NCBI GenBank assembly: GCA_016871375.1
Contig: VFYY01000010.1
Coordinates: forward strand, 1-44,322
Length of the DNA: 44,322 bases
Reading direction: 5' to 3'
Source: Acidimicrobiia bacterium
GTDB taxonomy: Bacteria > Acidobacteriota > Vicinamibacteria > Vicinamibacterales > UBA2999
Position numbers and translations under genes: made by a program. The notes beneath the pieces were generated by a model that saw nothing but the letters and a program-made list of their open reading frames with translations, ran no database searches and had not been told where the DNA came from. Of this stretch, positions 9,061 to 17,846 are shown piece by piece; positions within the stretch are counted from its first letter, which is position 1, and each line of letters starts with the position of its first letter.

Positions 9061-9480
9061 CTACGTCTCCTTGGCGGTGAGTTCCGCGAAGTCTGCCAGC
9101 TTGCCGCGGATCCGTAGCGCACATTGCCGGTACTCTTCGGGGTCTCCTTCCCACGGATCGTCTATATCCCAGGCGATGACCTCACGCGCGGTGAGTCTGC
9201 GAAGCGCAGCTGCGATGTGTTCGTCCATGGCGATCACATGCGTGAATCCATCCAGCTCCAGGTTACGTACGTCTGTCTGGCGGTGCTCGCCGAGAGCTAT
9301 CCCGAAGTCACGACCCAGCGTTGCTAATGCCGCTCTCGAATCGTATTCCGGCAGCGGATTCAATCCCGCGGATCTCGCCGTCCACCCCGGTAGCTTCTGT
9401 GTGGCGAATGCCTCAGCCATCACGCTTCGGCACGAATTGCCTTCGCAGACGAACAAGACCGAGGGGCGGAGCGGCCGCAT
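9061..9480 (-). CDS. Low-molecular-weight protein tyrosine phosphatase / ArsC-type protein
   Basis: A 139-residue single-domain protein. The LMW-PTP signature sits at the start: VCEGNSCRS, with catalytic Cys12 and Arg18 and the usual second Cys17. The general-acid Asp is in the DDPW motif at about 107-110. This fold serves as tyrosine phosphatase or as thioredoxin-coupled arsenate reductase. The spacing of Cys residues gives no clear sign of the arsenate reductase type (no obvious distal Cys pair), and no ars genes are nearby, so phosphatase is favoured. The ATG at 9480 lies exactly before the signature; the longer frame upstream is not convincing. The gene is followed 4 bases later by the unknown at 8517-9056. 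Confidence 0.85.
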   Translation of the reverse strand: MRPLRPSVLFVCEGNSCRSVMAEAFATQKLPGWTARSAGLNPLPEYDSRAALATLGRDFGIALGEHRQTDVRNLELDGFTHVIAMDEHIAAALRRLTAREVIAWDIDDPWEGDPEEYRQCALRIRGKLADFAELTAKET

Positions 9481-9494
9481 GACGGTAGCGGATG

Positions 9495-10136
9495 CTACCA
9501 CTCCGCTACGAAAGCAGGGACCTCGCTGACGCTCCCCAGAACACGGTGCGCGCCGGAAAATGTCTGCCGGCGCGTGAGCCCGCTGGGCACGACGACGCAT
9601 CGCAGGCCGGCGGCGAGCGCCGCGGCCAGGCCGCGCTCGGAGTCTTCGATCGCCAGGCACTCCTCGACCGCCACGCCGCTCCTGTCGACGGCCAGCAGAT
9701 ACGGATCCGGAGCGGGCTTCGAGCGCGCGTAGTCGCCTGACGCGACCACGAAGTCGAAGTACTTCAGGAAACCGGTCGCCTCGTGGATCACCGCGAAGTG
9801 GTCCTTCCGCGAGCTCGTCACCACGCCCATCACGTACTTGCCGTGCAGCGCGGCGAGCACGTCCTCCACGCCGGGCAGGCCGCGCGGTTCGAGACGAAGC
9901 AGGCGCGTATACCGCGCATTCCGTTCGTCGCGCAGCCGCTCGATCTCCGCGGGCGGAAGTCCGCGCTGCTCCGCCAGGTGCCACGCGCCGCAGCCCTGGA
10001 CCATGAAGAGGTCCAGATACTGTTCCTCGGCCAGGTCGATGCCAATCGACGCGAGCACGTCCCGGTTGGCCTGGAAGTAGAGATGCTCGGTGTCCACGAG
10101 GACGCCGTCGTTGTCCCAGAGGATCGCGCGGATCAC
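9495..10136 (-). CDS. HAD-superfamily hydrolase (beta-phosphoglucomutase / phosphatase-like)
   Basis: A 213-residue HAD hydrolase with a C1-type cap. Motif I is slightly unusual: LWDNDGVLVDT rather than the common DxDGxLxDT (first Asp in WDND). Motif II is VVTSSR, motif III the Lys in RSKPAPDPYL, and motif IV IEDSERGLAAALAAG. The cap lies at about 20-80. Relatives hydrolyse sugar phosphates or act as phosphoglucomutases; the substrate cannot be told. The GTG at 10136 overlaps the stop of the DUF1697 gene by 4 bases (GTGA), which decides the start against an upstream in-frame codon at 10244. Confidence 0.88.
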   Translation of the reverse strand: MIRAILWDNDGVLVDTEHLYFQANRDVLASIGIDLAEEQYLDLFMVQGCGAWHLAEQRGLPPAEIERLRDERNARYTRLLRLEPRGLPGVEDVLAALHGKYVMGVVTSSRKDHFAVIHEATGFLKYFDFVVASGDYARSKPAPDPYLLAVDRSGVAVEECLAIEDSERGLAAALAAGLRCVVVPSGLTRRQTFSGAHRVLGSVSEVPAFVAEW

Positions 10137-10678
10137 TGCGCGGTACGCGTCGCGGCGACGATCTTCGTCACCGTGCCCCAGGTTCGCGCCGTCGTCACGA
10201 TGTCGAGCTCCTTCTCGATCCACAGCGTGGGGAACCCGTACCACCCGTTCGGCTTGCGGCGGCTGACGATGAAGACGTCGCCGTTGCGGGCGCCGATGGC
10301 TTCCAGGCGCTCCTTCGGCAGCGAGAGCGGAAAGCGCGGCCGCCGCCTGGACTTCTCGACGGCGAACATGACGTAGAGCTTCAGCGTCCTGTTGGTGGCG
10401 AGGCGGCCGAATGGGGCATCGGCCACGAGGCGCTCGAGCCCGCGGACCGTGCGGTACATGATCACCGGCTCGACGCCGAGGACGGCCGCCACCGTCTTCG
10501 CGATGCGGGCCCGCTGCGCGGCGGTGGCGTCGCCGTCGAACAGCACGTTGCCGCTCGCGATGAGCGTGCGGACGTTGCGGCAGCCCGCCGCCTCGAAGGC
10601 CGCGCGCAGCGCGTCCATCTTCAGCACGCCCTGCCCGCCGACGTTGATCGCCCGCAGGAACGCGACCTGCGCTACCAT
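10133..10678 (-). CDS. DUF1697 protein
   Basis: A 181-residue protein matching the DUF1697 family from start to end: QVAFLRAINVGGQGVLKMDAL near the N-terminus, LIASGNVLFDG at about 42-52, and a C-terminal half with WYGFPTLWIEKEL and TTARTWGTVTKI. The family is widespread in bacteria, usually single-domain, and has no established function. The ATG at 10678 lies only 9 bases from the divergent DUF4399 gene start at 10688, so the two promoters must overlap each other or the coding ends. Confidence 0.85.
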   Translation of the reverse strand: MVAQVAFLRAINVGGQGVLKMDALRAAFEAAGCRNVRTLIASGNVLFDGDATAAQRARIAKTVAAVLGVEPVIMYRTVRGLERLVADAPFGRLATNRTLKLYVMFAVEKSRRRPRFPLSLPKERLEAIGARNGDVFIVSRRKPNGWYGFPTLWIEKELDIVTTARTWGTVTKIVAATRTAQ

Positions 10679-10687
10679 GACGGACCC

Positions 10688-11122
10688 ATGAAGAAGAATC
10701 TCTCTGTCCTCGTCACCGTGTTCTCGCTGGCCGCCGCCGTCTACGCGTTCGCGCAGGCGGTCACCGTGCGGACGCCGTCACCGGCCGGCGCGAAGGTCTA
10801 TTTTATCGAGCCGCGGGACGGCGCCACCGTGAAAGGCCCCGTGCACGTCGTCATGGGCCTGGCCGGGATGGGCGTGGCCCCGGCCGGCGTGAACGCCGAA
10901 GGCACCGGCCACCATCACGTCATCGTCGACCTCGAGAAGGTGGACCTGAACGCGGTGATGCCGATGGACAACAACCACCGGCACTTCGGCAGGGGCCAGA
11001 CGGAAACCATGCTCGATCTGCCTCCCGGAAAACACACGCTGCAGCTCGTGCTCGGCGACCGCAACCACGTGCCGCACGATCCTCCGGTGATGAGCCCGAG
11101 GATCACCATCACCGTCCAGTAG
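10688..11122 (+). CDS. Secreted DUF4399 protein
   Basis: A 144-residue protein with a cleavable signal peptide (about 1-24, KNLSVLVTVFSLAAAVYAFA). The mature part matches DUF4399: VYFIEPRDGATVKGPVHVVMG, then a His-rich GHHHVIVD, the NHRHFGRGQTE motif, and LPPGKHTLQLVLGD. The clustered His residues suggest metal binding, as has been proposed for related families, but that is inference. A perfect palindrome follows the stop directly. Confidence 0.85.
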   Translation: MKKNLSVLVTVFSLAAAVYAFAQAVTVRTPSPAGAKVYFIEPRDGATVKGPVHVVMGLAGMGVAPAGVNAEGTGHHHVIVDLEKVDLNAVMPMDNNHRHFGRGQTETMLDLPPGKHTLQLVLGDRNHVPHDPPVMSPRITITVQ

Positions 11123-11144
11123 GGCGGGCCTTGTAAGGCCCGCC
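11123..11144. terminator. Palindrome between convergent genes, probable bidirectional terminator
   Basis: Perfect 10-base arms (ggcgggcctt / aaggcccgcc) with a 2-base loop. It sits between the stop of the DUF4399 gene (11120-11122) and the end of xerC (11146), followed by gttatt. It may also be one of the dispersed palindromes of this genome, since it starts at a TAG stop codon like the others. Confidence 0.6.
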
Positions 11145-11145
11145 G

Positions 11146-12078
11146 TTATTCGCGCCGCGCCCTCGGGTGTGCCTTGCGGTACACCTCGAGGAGCTGCGCC
11201 GCGTTCACGTGCGTGTAGCGCTGCGTGGTGGAGAGCTGCACGTGGCCGAGCAGCTCCTGAATGGCGCGCAGGTCGGCGCCCTGCTGCAGCAGGTGCGTGG
11301 CAAAGGAGTGCCGCAGCGCATGCGGGCTGATGCCGAAGCGCGTGCTGCAGGCGGTCACATACCGCGCGACAAGACGCTCGACGCTGCGCCCGGTCAGCCG
11401 GCTGCCGCGCGCGTTCACGAACAACGGATCGCGCTGTGACTTGGGTTTTGGGCTTTGGGCTCCGGGATTTGCGCGAAGCGCAGCCCGGTCCTTGTACCAG
11501 GCGCGCAGCGCCTTCTGCGCGCTCGTGTTGAACGGCACCAGCCGTTCCTTGCCGCCCTTGCCCATCACGCGGACCATGCGCCCCTGCAGATCCACGTCTT
11601 CGAGGTCGAGGCCGACCAGCTCGCTGAGACGCAGACCGGACGCGTAGAACAGCTCGAGGATCGCGCGATCGCGGCGCCCGAGCGGATCCGAGGTGTCGGG
11701 CACGTCGAGCAGCCGCGACATCTCGTCCACCGAGAGGTGCGCCGGCACCTTCTGCTCGCGCTTCGGCGACACCGCATGCGCGGCCGGGTCGTCCTCGATC
11801 CAGCCCTCGCGCCTGAGGAAGCGCCCGAACGTCCGCAGCGCCGACAGCTTGCGCGCCACCGACGCGCGCGACTGGCCCTGGCGGTACAGCTCCGCCATGT
11901 AGGCCCGAATGGTTCCGAGTTCCAGGTTTCCAGGTTCCAGGTTCGCGGCGGGCACGCCAAGATGGCCCGCCGCAAACGCGACGAACTGCGAGAGGTCGCT
12001 CTCGTACGCCGCGACCGTGTGGGCGGACGCGTTGCGGTTCAGGCGGAGGTGATCGAGGAAGTCTCGAAGTTGATCCAC
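11146..12078 (-). CDS. xerC: Tyrosine recombinase XerC
   Basis: A 310-residue tyrosine recombinase, expected to resolve chromosome dimers at dif with a partner such as XerD. The SAM-like N-terminal domain ([20 protein letters not shown]) is followed by the catalytic domain with the full set of residues: Arg in [12 protein letters not shown], Lys in [10 protein letters not shown], HxxR in [13 protein letters not shown], His in LLGHVQLST and the nucleophile Tyr in QRYTHVN. The start is GTG and overlaps the end of trmFO by 40 bases; a later start would cut into the first domain. Two stretches look like repeat-derived insertions: [10 protein letters not shown] (residues about 46-55) and [12 protein letters not shown] (about 202-214). 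Both are outside the catalytic motifs. The context (dprA-topA-trmFO) argues for the housekeeping enzyme and against a phage integrase. Confidence 0.93.
   Translation of the reverse strand: MDQLRDFLDHLRLNRNASAHTVAAYESDLSQFVAFAAGHLGVPAANLEPGNLELGTIRAYMAELYRQGQSRASVARKLSALRTFGRFLRREGWIEDDPAAHAVSPKREQKVPAHLSVDEMSRLLDVPDTSDPLGRRDRAILELFYASGLRLSELVGLDLEDVDLQGRMVRVMGKGGKERLVPFNTSAQKALRAWYKDRAALRANPGAQSPKPKSQRDPLFVNARGSRLTGRSVERLVARYVTACSTRFGISPHALRHSFATHLLQQGADLRAIQELLGHVQLSTTQRYTHVNAAQLLEVYRKAHPRARRE
11432..11472. repeat. In-frame repeat insertion in the xerC catalytic domain
   Basis: A G/T-rich iterated motif (ttgggttttgggctttgggc) interrupts xerC between the Lys beta-hairpin and the helix preceding HxxR. 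It is translated, on the minus strand, as [12 protein letters not shown], a hydrophilic loop absent from typical XerC proteins. Confidence 0.6.
11911..11944. repeat. In-frame 'ggttccag' repeat in the xerC N-terminal domain
   Basis: Iterated ttccaggttt/ttccaggttc units lie in the coding sequence and encode [10 protein letters not shown]. The same unit makes up the intergenic cluster at 631-712, so the same family occurs both between and inside genes. Confidence 0.65.
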
Positions 12079-13415
12079 TCGTCCAGGTCCCGGAGCGCCC
12101 GCTCAGCCAAGGCCGTCTTGCGCTCGAGCTTTCCCGTACGGCGCGCCGGCTTGCCCTGAGCGAGCGCCTGCGAGTCGAGGGGTGCGGCCATGATACCGAA
12201 CGTGATGTTCGTCGGCTGGTAATTCCGCGGGTCCGCGTGCGAGACGTAGTACGCCAGCGCGCCGATGGCGGTCGTGCGCGGCGGTACGCGCGGCTCCTCG
12301 CCGCGGACGAGCGCCGCCGCGTTCCGGCCGGCGATGAGCCCCGACGCCGCCGACTCGACGTAGCCCTCCACGCCCGAAATCTGCCCGGCGAAGAACAGAT
12401 CCGGACGCGCCTTCGTCTGCCACGTCTCGCGCAGCACGGTGGGGCCGTTGATGTACGTGTTGCGGTGCACCATCCCGAAGCGCACGAACTCGGCGTGCTC
12501 CAGGCCCGGGATCATCTTCAGCACGCGCGCCTGTTCGCCCCACTTCAGCTGCGTCTGAAAGCCGACGAGACTGAAGTGATCGCCCGCCAGGTTGTCCTGC
12601 CGGAGCTGGACGACGGCGTACGGCGCGCGCCCGGTGCGGGGATCCACGAGGCCGACCGGCTTCATCGGACCGAAGCGCAGCGTGTCGCGCCCGCGATGGG
12701 CCATGACCTCGATCGGCAGGCACCCCTCGAAGAACTTCTCCTTGTCGAAGTCGTGGACGGTGGCGGACTCTGCGGAGGTGACGGCGTCGTGGAACGCCTC
12801 GTATTCCTCCTTCGTCATCGGGCAGTTCAGGTAGTCGCCATCAGCCTCGCCGGGCGCGAGGCTTCTGTCCCAGCGCGACGCGCGGAACACCCTGGGCATG
12901 TCGATCGTCTCGGCAAGCACGATCGGGCTGATGGCGTCGTAGAAGTACAGGTGATCGCCGCCGACGAGCGCGGCGATGTCGGCCGACAGCGTCTCCGACG
13001 TCAGCGGGCCCGTGGCGATGACGAGCGGATACATCGCCGGATCGGCAGGCACCCGCGGCACCTCTTCGCGCGTCACCGTAATCAGGGGATTCCCGTGGAT
13101 CGCGTCCGTGATCGCCTGCGCGAAGCGCTCGCGATCGACGGCCAGCGCCGCGCCCGCGGGCACGCGGCTGGCGTCGGCTGCGCGCATCACCAGCGAGCCG
13201 AGCCGGCGCATCTCCTCTTTCAGCAGGCCGACGGCGTTGTCCAGCTTGTCGCCGCGCAGGGAGTTCGAGCACACGAGCTCGGCCAGGCGGTCGGTCTTGT
13301 GAACGGCGGTGGGACGGACGGGCCGCATCTCGTGCAGGACCACGCGCACGCCGAGCGCGGCGGCCTGCCAGGCGGCCTCGGTTCCTGCCAAGCCGCCCCC
13401 CACGATGTGAATCAT
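12039..13415 (-). CDS. trmFO: TrmFO, folate-dependent tRNA (uracil-54) C5-methyltransferase
   Basis: A 458-residue flavoprotein that makes ribothymidine at position 54 of tRNA using methylenetetrahydrofolate and FADH2. The N-terminal dinucleotide-binding motif is [15 protein letters not shown], followed by the family blocks [19 protein letters not shown] (with a conserved Cys), [20 protein letters not shown] (second conserved Cys), and near the end [19 protein letters not shown] and [12 protein letters not shown]-like [13 protein letters not shown]. The length is typical. The ATG overlaps the topA stop (ATGA), and the 3' end overlaps xerC by 40 bases. The order topA-trmFO-xerC is common in Gram-positive and related genomes and supports the call. 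Confidence 0.95.
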   Translation of the reverse strand: MIHIVGGGLAGTEAAWQAAALGVRVVLHEMRPVRPTAVHKTDRLAELVCSNSLRGDKLDNAVGLLKEEMRRLGSLVMRAADASRVPAGAALAVDRERFAQAITDAIHGNPLITVTREEVPRVPADPAMYPLVIATGPLTSETLSADIAALVGGDHLYFYDAISPIVLAETIDMPRVFRASRWDRSLAPGEADGDYLNCPMTKEEYEAFHDAVTSAESATVHDFDKEKFFEGCLPIEVMAHRGRDTLRFGPMKPVGLVDPRTGRAPYAVVQLRQDNLAGDHFSLVGFQTQLKWGEQARVLKMIPGLEHAEFVRFGMVHRNTYINGPTVLRETWQTKARPDLFFAGQISGVEGYVESAASGLIAGRNAAALVRGEEPRVPPRTTAIGALAYYVSHADPRNYQPTNITFGIMAAPLDSQALAQGKPARRTGKLERKTALAERALRDLDEWINFETSSITSA

Positions 13416-16129
13416 CAGGCGCCCGCGGCTTTGCGGCCGGTGGACGATCGCGGTGTGGCTCTCGCGGTGCGCCTGCGCGCGCCGCCGCGGCGGGGGACCG
13501 GCGCCGCGTCGCGCCGCGCCTCGAGCAGGTTCATCGCCTGCTCGAACGTCAGCGTTTCTGGCGCGGTGCCGCGCGGGATCGAGGCGTTGATGCCGCCGTC
13601 GGTGACGTAGGGACCGAAGCGGCCCGACAGCACCTTCAGCGTCTGGCCGTCCTTGCTCAGCTCGTGCAGCACCTTCTTCTGCGCCGCCGGCCGGCGCCGC
13701 GACTGCTTCGGCGCGCGCAGCAGCGCCAGCGCCGCGGCGAACGAGATCCCGAACACGTCGTCGTCCGACTCGAGCGAGCGGAACTCGTCGTTGTGCTTCA
13801 CGTACGGCCCGAAGCGGCCGAAGTTGGTCACGATCGGCTCGTGGTCGTCCGGGTGCAGGCCGAGCACGCGCGGGAGCGAGAGGAGCCTCAGCGCTTCCTC
13901 GAGCGTGATGGTGGACTCGGTCATCCCCGACTGCAGCGAGGCACGCTTCGGCTTCTCGACCGGAGCCGACTTCTGACCTTTGCCTTGTGACTTCTGACTG
14001 GCGTCCGGGGTCTCCCCAAGCTGCACGTACGGGCCGTAGCGGCCGTTCATCACGTAGACGTTCTGCCCGGTGGCGGGATCGACGCCGAGCGTGCGCGGCC
14101 CCTCGGCCTTCGCGCGCACCAGCTCGAGCGCCTTCCCGGTGGTGAGGTCCGCCGGCGCGATGTCCTCAGGCAGCGACGCCGTCCGCCCGGGGCCGCCGTC
14201 CGCGACCTGCACGAACGGGCCGAAGCGCCCGATGCGGATGCGCACCGGTTCACCCGTCTCGGGATCCTCGCCGAGGTCCAGCACCGGGTAGTCGGCCTTC
14301 TGCGCGCCCTTCTCCACCGCCGGCAGCAGCCCGCGGTGCTTCTTGTCGCCGTAGTAGAACTGCTTCAGGAACGAGACCCACTCGCGCTCGCCGCGCGAGA
14401 TCTCGTCGAGGTCCTCTTCCATCTCGGCGGTGAAGTCGGTCTCGACGAAGTCGCCGAAGTGCTCGCGCAGCAGCTTCGTCACCGCGAACGCGGTGAAGCT
14501 CGGCACGAGCGCCTTCCCCTGGCGGAACACGTAGCCGCGGCGGACGATCGTGGCAATCGTCGGCGCGAACGTGGACGGCCGGCCGATGCCGAGCCGCTCC
14601 AGCTCCTTGATGAGCGACGCCTCCGTGAACCGCGCGGGCGGCGACGTCTCGTGCGCCTTCGGCTCGATTGTCTCCGGGGTCACCTGCTGTCCGACGGTCA
14701 GGTTCGGCAGGATGGACTCCTGCTCCTCGAGCTCCGCCGCCGGATCGTCGCTGCCTTCGACGTAGGCGCGGCGGAAGCCGGCGAACTCGATCGCCTTGCC
14801 CGACGCCGTGAGCACGGCGGTCTCGCCGCTCCCGGCGTCCGCCGAAATCTCCATCGTCGTGCGCAGCACCCGCGCGTCCACCATCTGCGACGCCATCGTG
14901 CGCTTCCAGACGAGGTCGTAGATCTTCAGGTCGTCGGGGTCGAGGATGCGCTCGAGCCGGCTCGGCGCCAGGCGGAAATCGGTGGGCCGGATTGCCTCGT
15001 GCGCCTCCTGCGCGTTCTTCACGCGCGTCTGGTAGCGCCGCGGCCCGTCGTAGTACTCACCGCCGAACATCTCGCGAATCACGCGCGCCGATTCCCCGAG
15101 CGCCTTGTCCGACAGCGTCGTCGAGTCGGTGCGGTGATAGGTGATGAGCCCTTCCATGTCGCCGTTGCCGATGTCCACGCCCTGGAACAGCCGCTGCGCC
15201 GCCTGCATCGTCCGCTCGGTGGAGAACCCGAGCTTGCGGCTCGCTTCCTGCGTCAGCGTGGACGTCGTGAAGGGCGGCGCCGGGCGCTCGACGCCGGGCT
15301 TCTGCTCGACGGAGGTGACCGTCCACGGCACGTGCGCGCGCACCGCCTGCACGAGGCGCTGCGCGGCGGCCTCGTCCAGCAGGCGGACGTTCTGCGTCTT
15401 GAGCGTGCCGGTCGTCGAGTCGAAGTCCTTGCCGCTGGCGATGCGCTGGTCGTTGATGCGCGCCAGCGTGGCGACGAACTCGCGTCCCTCGCCCTTCAGC
15501 GTCGCTTCGAGATCCCAGTACACGGCGGTGTGGAACGCGCGCCGCTCCTCTTCGCGTTCGACGATGAGGCGGACGGCGACGCTCTGCACGCGGCCGGCGC
15601 TCAGGCCCGTCTGCACCTTCTTCCACAGCAGCGGCGACAGCGTGTAGCCGTAGAGGCGGTCCAGGATGCGGCGGCTCTCCTGCGCGCGGACCAGGTTCTC
15701 GTCCACCTCGGCGGGATTCGACAGCGCCTCCTTGACCGCGTCTTCCGTAATCTCGTGGAAGACGATGCGGCGCACCGGGACCTTCGGCCTGAGCACCTGC
15801 GTGAGGTGCCAGCTGATCGACTCGCCTTCGCGGTCGGGGTCGGTGGCGAGCAGGACTTCGGAGGCTTCCTTCAGCGCCGTCTTGAGGTGCGCCACCTGCT
15901 TCCGCTTCCCGCCGGGAACCACGTAGTACGGCGTGAAGTCGCTCTCGACGTCCACGCCCAGGCGGCCCCAGTCCTTCTCCTTGATCTCCTTCGGCACGTC
16001 GGCGGCCGACTCGGGGAGATCGCGGATGTGGCCGTAGCTCGCCTCGACGCGGTACTTCCCTCCGAGGAAGCGTCCAAGCGTTTTCGCCTTCGCGGGCGAT
16101 TCGACGATGACGAGGGGCTTACCGGCCAT
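13415..16129 (-). CDS. topA: DNA topoisomerase I (type IA)
   Basis: A 904-residue topoisomerase that relaxes negative supercoils. The Toprim domain starts at residue 2 ([20 protein letters not shown]) with DxDxE as [11 protein letters not shown]. The active-site Tyr is in [14 protein letters not shown]. The core is followed by Cys-free C-terminal repeats with the pattern GRFGPFVQ / GRYGPYVQ / GRFGPYVK / GRFGPYVT, four copies in place of zinc fingers, and a basic Arg/Ala-rich tail. The ATG at 16129 is preferred over an in-frame start three codons upstream. Residues about 711-721 ([11 protein letters not shown]), between the second and third repeats, are encoded by an iterated sequence shared with the gap at 32881-32958. 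The stop overlaps the trmFO start. Confidence 0.96.
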   Translation of the reverse strand: MAGKPLVIVESPAKAKTLGRFLGGKYRVEASYGHIRDLPESAADVPKEIKEKDWGRLGVDVESDFTPYYVVPGGKRKQVAHLKTALKEASEVLLATDPDREGESISWHLTQVLRPKVPVRRIVFHEITEDAVKEALSNPAEVDENLVRAQESRRILDRLYGYTLSPLLWKKVQTGLSAGRVQSVAVRLIVEREEERRAFHTAVYWDLEATLKGEGREFVATLARINDQRIASGKDFDSTTGTLKTQNVRLLDEAAAQRLVQAVRAHVPWTVTSVEQKPGVERPAPPFTTSTLTQEASRKLGFSTERTMQAAQRLFQGVDIGNGDMEGLITYHRTDSTTLSDKALGESARVIREMFGGEYYDGPRRYQTRVKNAQEAHEAIRPTDFRLAPSRLERILDPDDLKIYDLVWKRTMASQMVDARVLRTTMEISADAGSGETAVLTASGKAIEFAGFRRAYVEGSDDPAAELEEQESILPNLTVGQQVTPETIEPKAHETSPPARFTEASLIKELERLGIGRPSTFAPTIATIVRRGYVFRQGKALVPSFTAFAVTKLLREHFGDFVETDFTAEMEEDLDEISRGEREWVSFLKQFYYGDKKHRGLLPAVEKGAQKADYPVLDLGEDPETGEPVRIRIGRFGPFVQVADGGPGRTASLPEDIAPADLTTGKALELVRAKAEGPRTLGVDPATGQNVYVMNGRYGPYVQLGETPDASQKSQGKGQKSAPVEKPKRASLQSGMTESTITLEEALRLLSLPRVLGLHPDDHEPIVTNFGRFGPYVKHNDEFRSLESDDDVFGISFAAALALLRAPKQSRRRPAAQKKVLHELSKDGQTLKVLSGRFGPYVTDGGINASIPRGTAPETLTFEQAMNLLEARRDAAPVPRRGGARRRTARATPRSSTGRKAAGA
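13968..13998. repeat. In-frame repeat in topA shared with the 32881-32958 element
   Basis: The 15-mer gacttctgacctttg at 13968-13982 is identical to 32939-32953, and gacttctgac recurs at 13989-13998. It encodes a Ser/Lys/Gln/Gly linker between C-terminal repeats of topoisomerase I. Confidence 0.72.
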
Positions 16130-16153
16130 GACCTGCAATTGACACTAGCACGT

Positions 16154-17161
16154 TCATATCCGGCGCAAGAAACGGCCGCCCTCGATTCGGTGCACCCGCC
16201 CCGCCAGCTCGAGGTCGAGCAGCCGCGGCAGGAGACGCACGCCGTCCACGCCGGACAGGCCCGCCAGCGCGTCGAGATCGTAGGGCTCCCCGGCCCGTAT
16301 CAGCCGCAGCAATGGATCACCGGAAGTCGTTGATTCTGCGGATGCTACCGGCGCACCGGCGCACCCGAGCGCGAGCTCCTCGACGATATCGTCCGCACGC
16401 TCGACGATCTTTGCCCCGTCGCGGATGAGCGCGTGCGCGCCGCGGTTCCGGCCGGTCAGCACGTTCCCGGGAACTGCCATGACTTCACGTCCCTGCTCGA
16501 GCGCGCACGACGCGGTGATGAGCGAGCCCGACTTCTCGGACGCCTCGATCACGACGACCGCGCGCGACAGCCCGCTGATCAGCCGGTTGCGCTGCGGGAA
16601 CTGAAACGGGAGCGGGGCGGTGCCGGGCGGGTACTCGCTGAGGACGAGCCCCGCGCGCGCGATCTCGAAGGCGAGGTCCTCGTGCTCCGGCGGGTACATG
16701 CGATCGATCCCCGAGCCGAGCACGCCGATCGTTCGTCCGGCGCGCAGCGCCCCGCGATGCGCGGCGGAGTCCACGCCGCGCGCCAGCCCGCTCACCACCG
16801 TGATGCCGCGCTGCGCCAGGTCCCCGCCGAGCTGCGTCGCCGTCTCGAGGGCCATCGGCGACGCGGCGCGCGAACCGACAATCGCCACCGCGGGCGCGTC
16901 CAATGCATCGAGGGTCCCGCGGTACCAGAGCGCCGGGGGCGGATCCGGAATGACGAGCAGCGGCGCCGGAAACCGCGGGTGATTCCACGGGAGCACGTGA
17001 ATGTTCACGGCGGCCGCGCGTTCGCGCACGGCGCGCGCGGTGTCGGTCAGGCGGCGGGCGGCCTCGGTCAACGACGGGTCGCCGGCGCGCAGCCGATCGA
17101 TCAGTCCGCGGCGGGGAAGGTCGGGAATGAGCGACAGCGCCACAGCCTCATCCAGGGTCAT
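16154..17161 (-). CDS. dprA: DprA, DNA-processing protein of natural transformation
   Basis: A 335-residue DprA/Smf protein, which loads RecA onto incoming single-stranded DNA. The Rossmann-like domain shows all family blocks: AIVGSRAASPMALETA, VVSGLARGVDSAAHRGAL, TIGVLGSGIDRMYPPEH, SEYPPGTAPLPFQFPQRNRL, ISGLSRAVVVIEASEKSGSL and VMAVPGN. A short winged-helix domain closes the protein (LAGLSGVDGVRLLPRLLDLE). The ATG at 17161 has a strong ribosome-binding site (GAGGAG) and fits the normal N-terminus; the longer open frame upstream is non-coding. It heads the dprA-topA-trmFO-xerC run, with a good promoter at 17259-17288. Together with comF at 22369 it suggests that DNA uptake genes are kept. Confidence 0.94.
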   Translation of the reverse strand: MTLDEAVALSLIPDLPRRGLIDRLRAGDPSLTEAARRLTDTARAVRERAAAVNIHVLPWNHPRFPAPLLVIPDPPPALWYRGTLDALDAPAVAIVGSRAASPMALETATQLGGDLAQRGITVVSGLARGVDSAAHRGALRAGRTIGVLGSGIDRMYPPEHEDLAFEIARAGLVLSEYPPGTAPLPFQFPQRNRLISGLSRAVVVIEASEKSGSLITASCALEQGREVMAVPGNVLTGRNRGAHALIRDGAKIVERADDIVEELALGCAGAPVASAESTTSGDPLLRLIRAGEPYDLDALAGLSGVDGVRLLPRLLDLELAGRVHRIEGGRFLRRI

Positions 17162-17258
17162 ACGCGACTCCTCTGCCGGGCCGGGCGCCACAAAACACAA
17201 GAGGCCGGGACCCCGCGTGACGCGAACGCCAGCGGTGCACCCGACCTCGATTGTCCTG

Positions 17259-17288
17259 ATTATAGGCAGCGGTGCATCCAATTCGCAA
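17259..17288 (-). promoter_or_regulatory. Sigma-70-type promoter for the dprA operon
   Basis: On the minus strand TTGCGA (17288-17283) and a perfect TATAAT (17264-17259) are separated by 18 bases. Transcription would start near 17252, giving a leader of about 90 bases before the dprA ATG. Confidence 0.6.
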
Positions 17289-17451
17289 CGCAGCGGTGAC
17301 GCAATCGGAAAGCGGTCACAACGGGTTTCACTCAAAACCGGCCGCTTTTCGGGAGATCGCGCCGCACGGCGCTGGTACACGGCTTGCTCGACCGTACGCC
17401 TGACCCCGCGGGACGGTCGACATGGGCGTAACCCATTGACCTGCAAAGCCC

Positions 17452-17481
17452 TTGCGCCTCCCGCGAACGAGTGACTATAGT
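17452..17481 (+). promoter_or_regulatory. Sigma-70-type promoter for the TPR / lipoprotein pair
   Basis: TTGCGC (17452-17457), an 18-base spacer and TATAGT (17476-17481) lie just before the ATG at 17493. The start point would be about 5 bases before the ATG, so the message would be almost leaderless. The -35 and spacer match those of the divergent dprA promoter. Confidence 0.5.
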
Positions 17482-17492
17482 TGGGCGTCTCC

Positions 17493-17846
17493 ATGCGCAT
17501 TTCGTCCCTGGCGATCGCGTTTCTGCTGACGATCACGGCCGGCCACGCGTTCGCGGACGTGCGCGACGACGCGAAGAAGCAGGTGGAGTTCGGCATCGCG
17601 GTGGCGCAGCGGGGACTGTGGCGGGAGGCGATCTACCGGTGGGAGCGCGCGGCGCAGATCGACCCGTCGTATGCCGCCGCGCACAACAACCTCGCCATCG
17701 CCTACGAGCACGAGGGAGAGCTCGACAAGGCACGCGCCGCGTACGAGAAGGCGCTGGAGATCGAGCCGAACAACACGTTCATCAAACAGAACTACGAGCT
17801 CTTCAAGGAAATCAATGACCGCACGACTCGCCAGGACACTCTGTAG
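17493..17846 (+). CDS. Secreted small TPR protein
   Basis: A 117-residue protein with a signal peptide (about 1-21, RISSLAIAFLLTITAGHAFA) and two or three tetratricopeptide repeats (KKQVEFGIAVAQRGLWREAI; AAAHNNLAIAYEHEGELDKA; AAYEKALEIEPNNTFIKQNY). It probably acts as a periplasmic scaffold binding a partner protein, perhaps the lipoprotein encoded next. The ATG at 17493 gives a clean signal peptide. Its 3' end overlaps the next gene by 32 bases, so the two are translationally coupled. No ribosome-binding site is seen at the short predicted leader. Confidence 0.85.
   Translation: MRISSLAIAFLLTITAGHAFADVRDDAKKQVEFGIAVAQRGLWREAIYRWERAAQIDPSYAAAHNNLAIAYEHEGELDKARAAYEKALEIEPNNTFIKQNYELFKEINDRTTRQDTL

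Larger units (their letters stand above)
17162..17492. other. Divergent intergenic region between dprA and the TPR gene
   Basis: A 331-base gap without a supported gene. It holds the leader and promoter of dprA on the minus strand and the promoter of the TPR gene on the plus strand. The sequence agcggtgca occurs twice (about 17231 and 17269), flanking the dprA -10 region, and could be an operator; this is a weak suggestion. Confidence 0.5.

Noticed and set aside
9061-9480. Arsenate reductase as the primary name
   Set aside because: No ars genes and no clear distal cysteine pair; the LMW phosphatase name covers both options.
11146-12078. XerC-like gene as a phage or island integrase
   Set aside because: It is the last gene of dprA-topA-trmFO-xerC, a housekeeping order, and no phage genes or att repeats are present.
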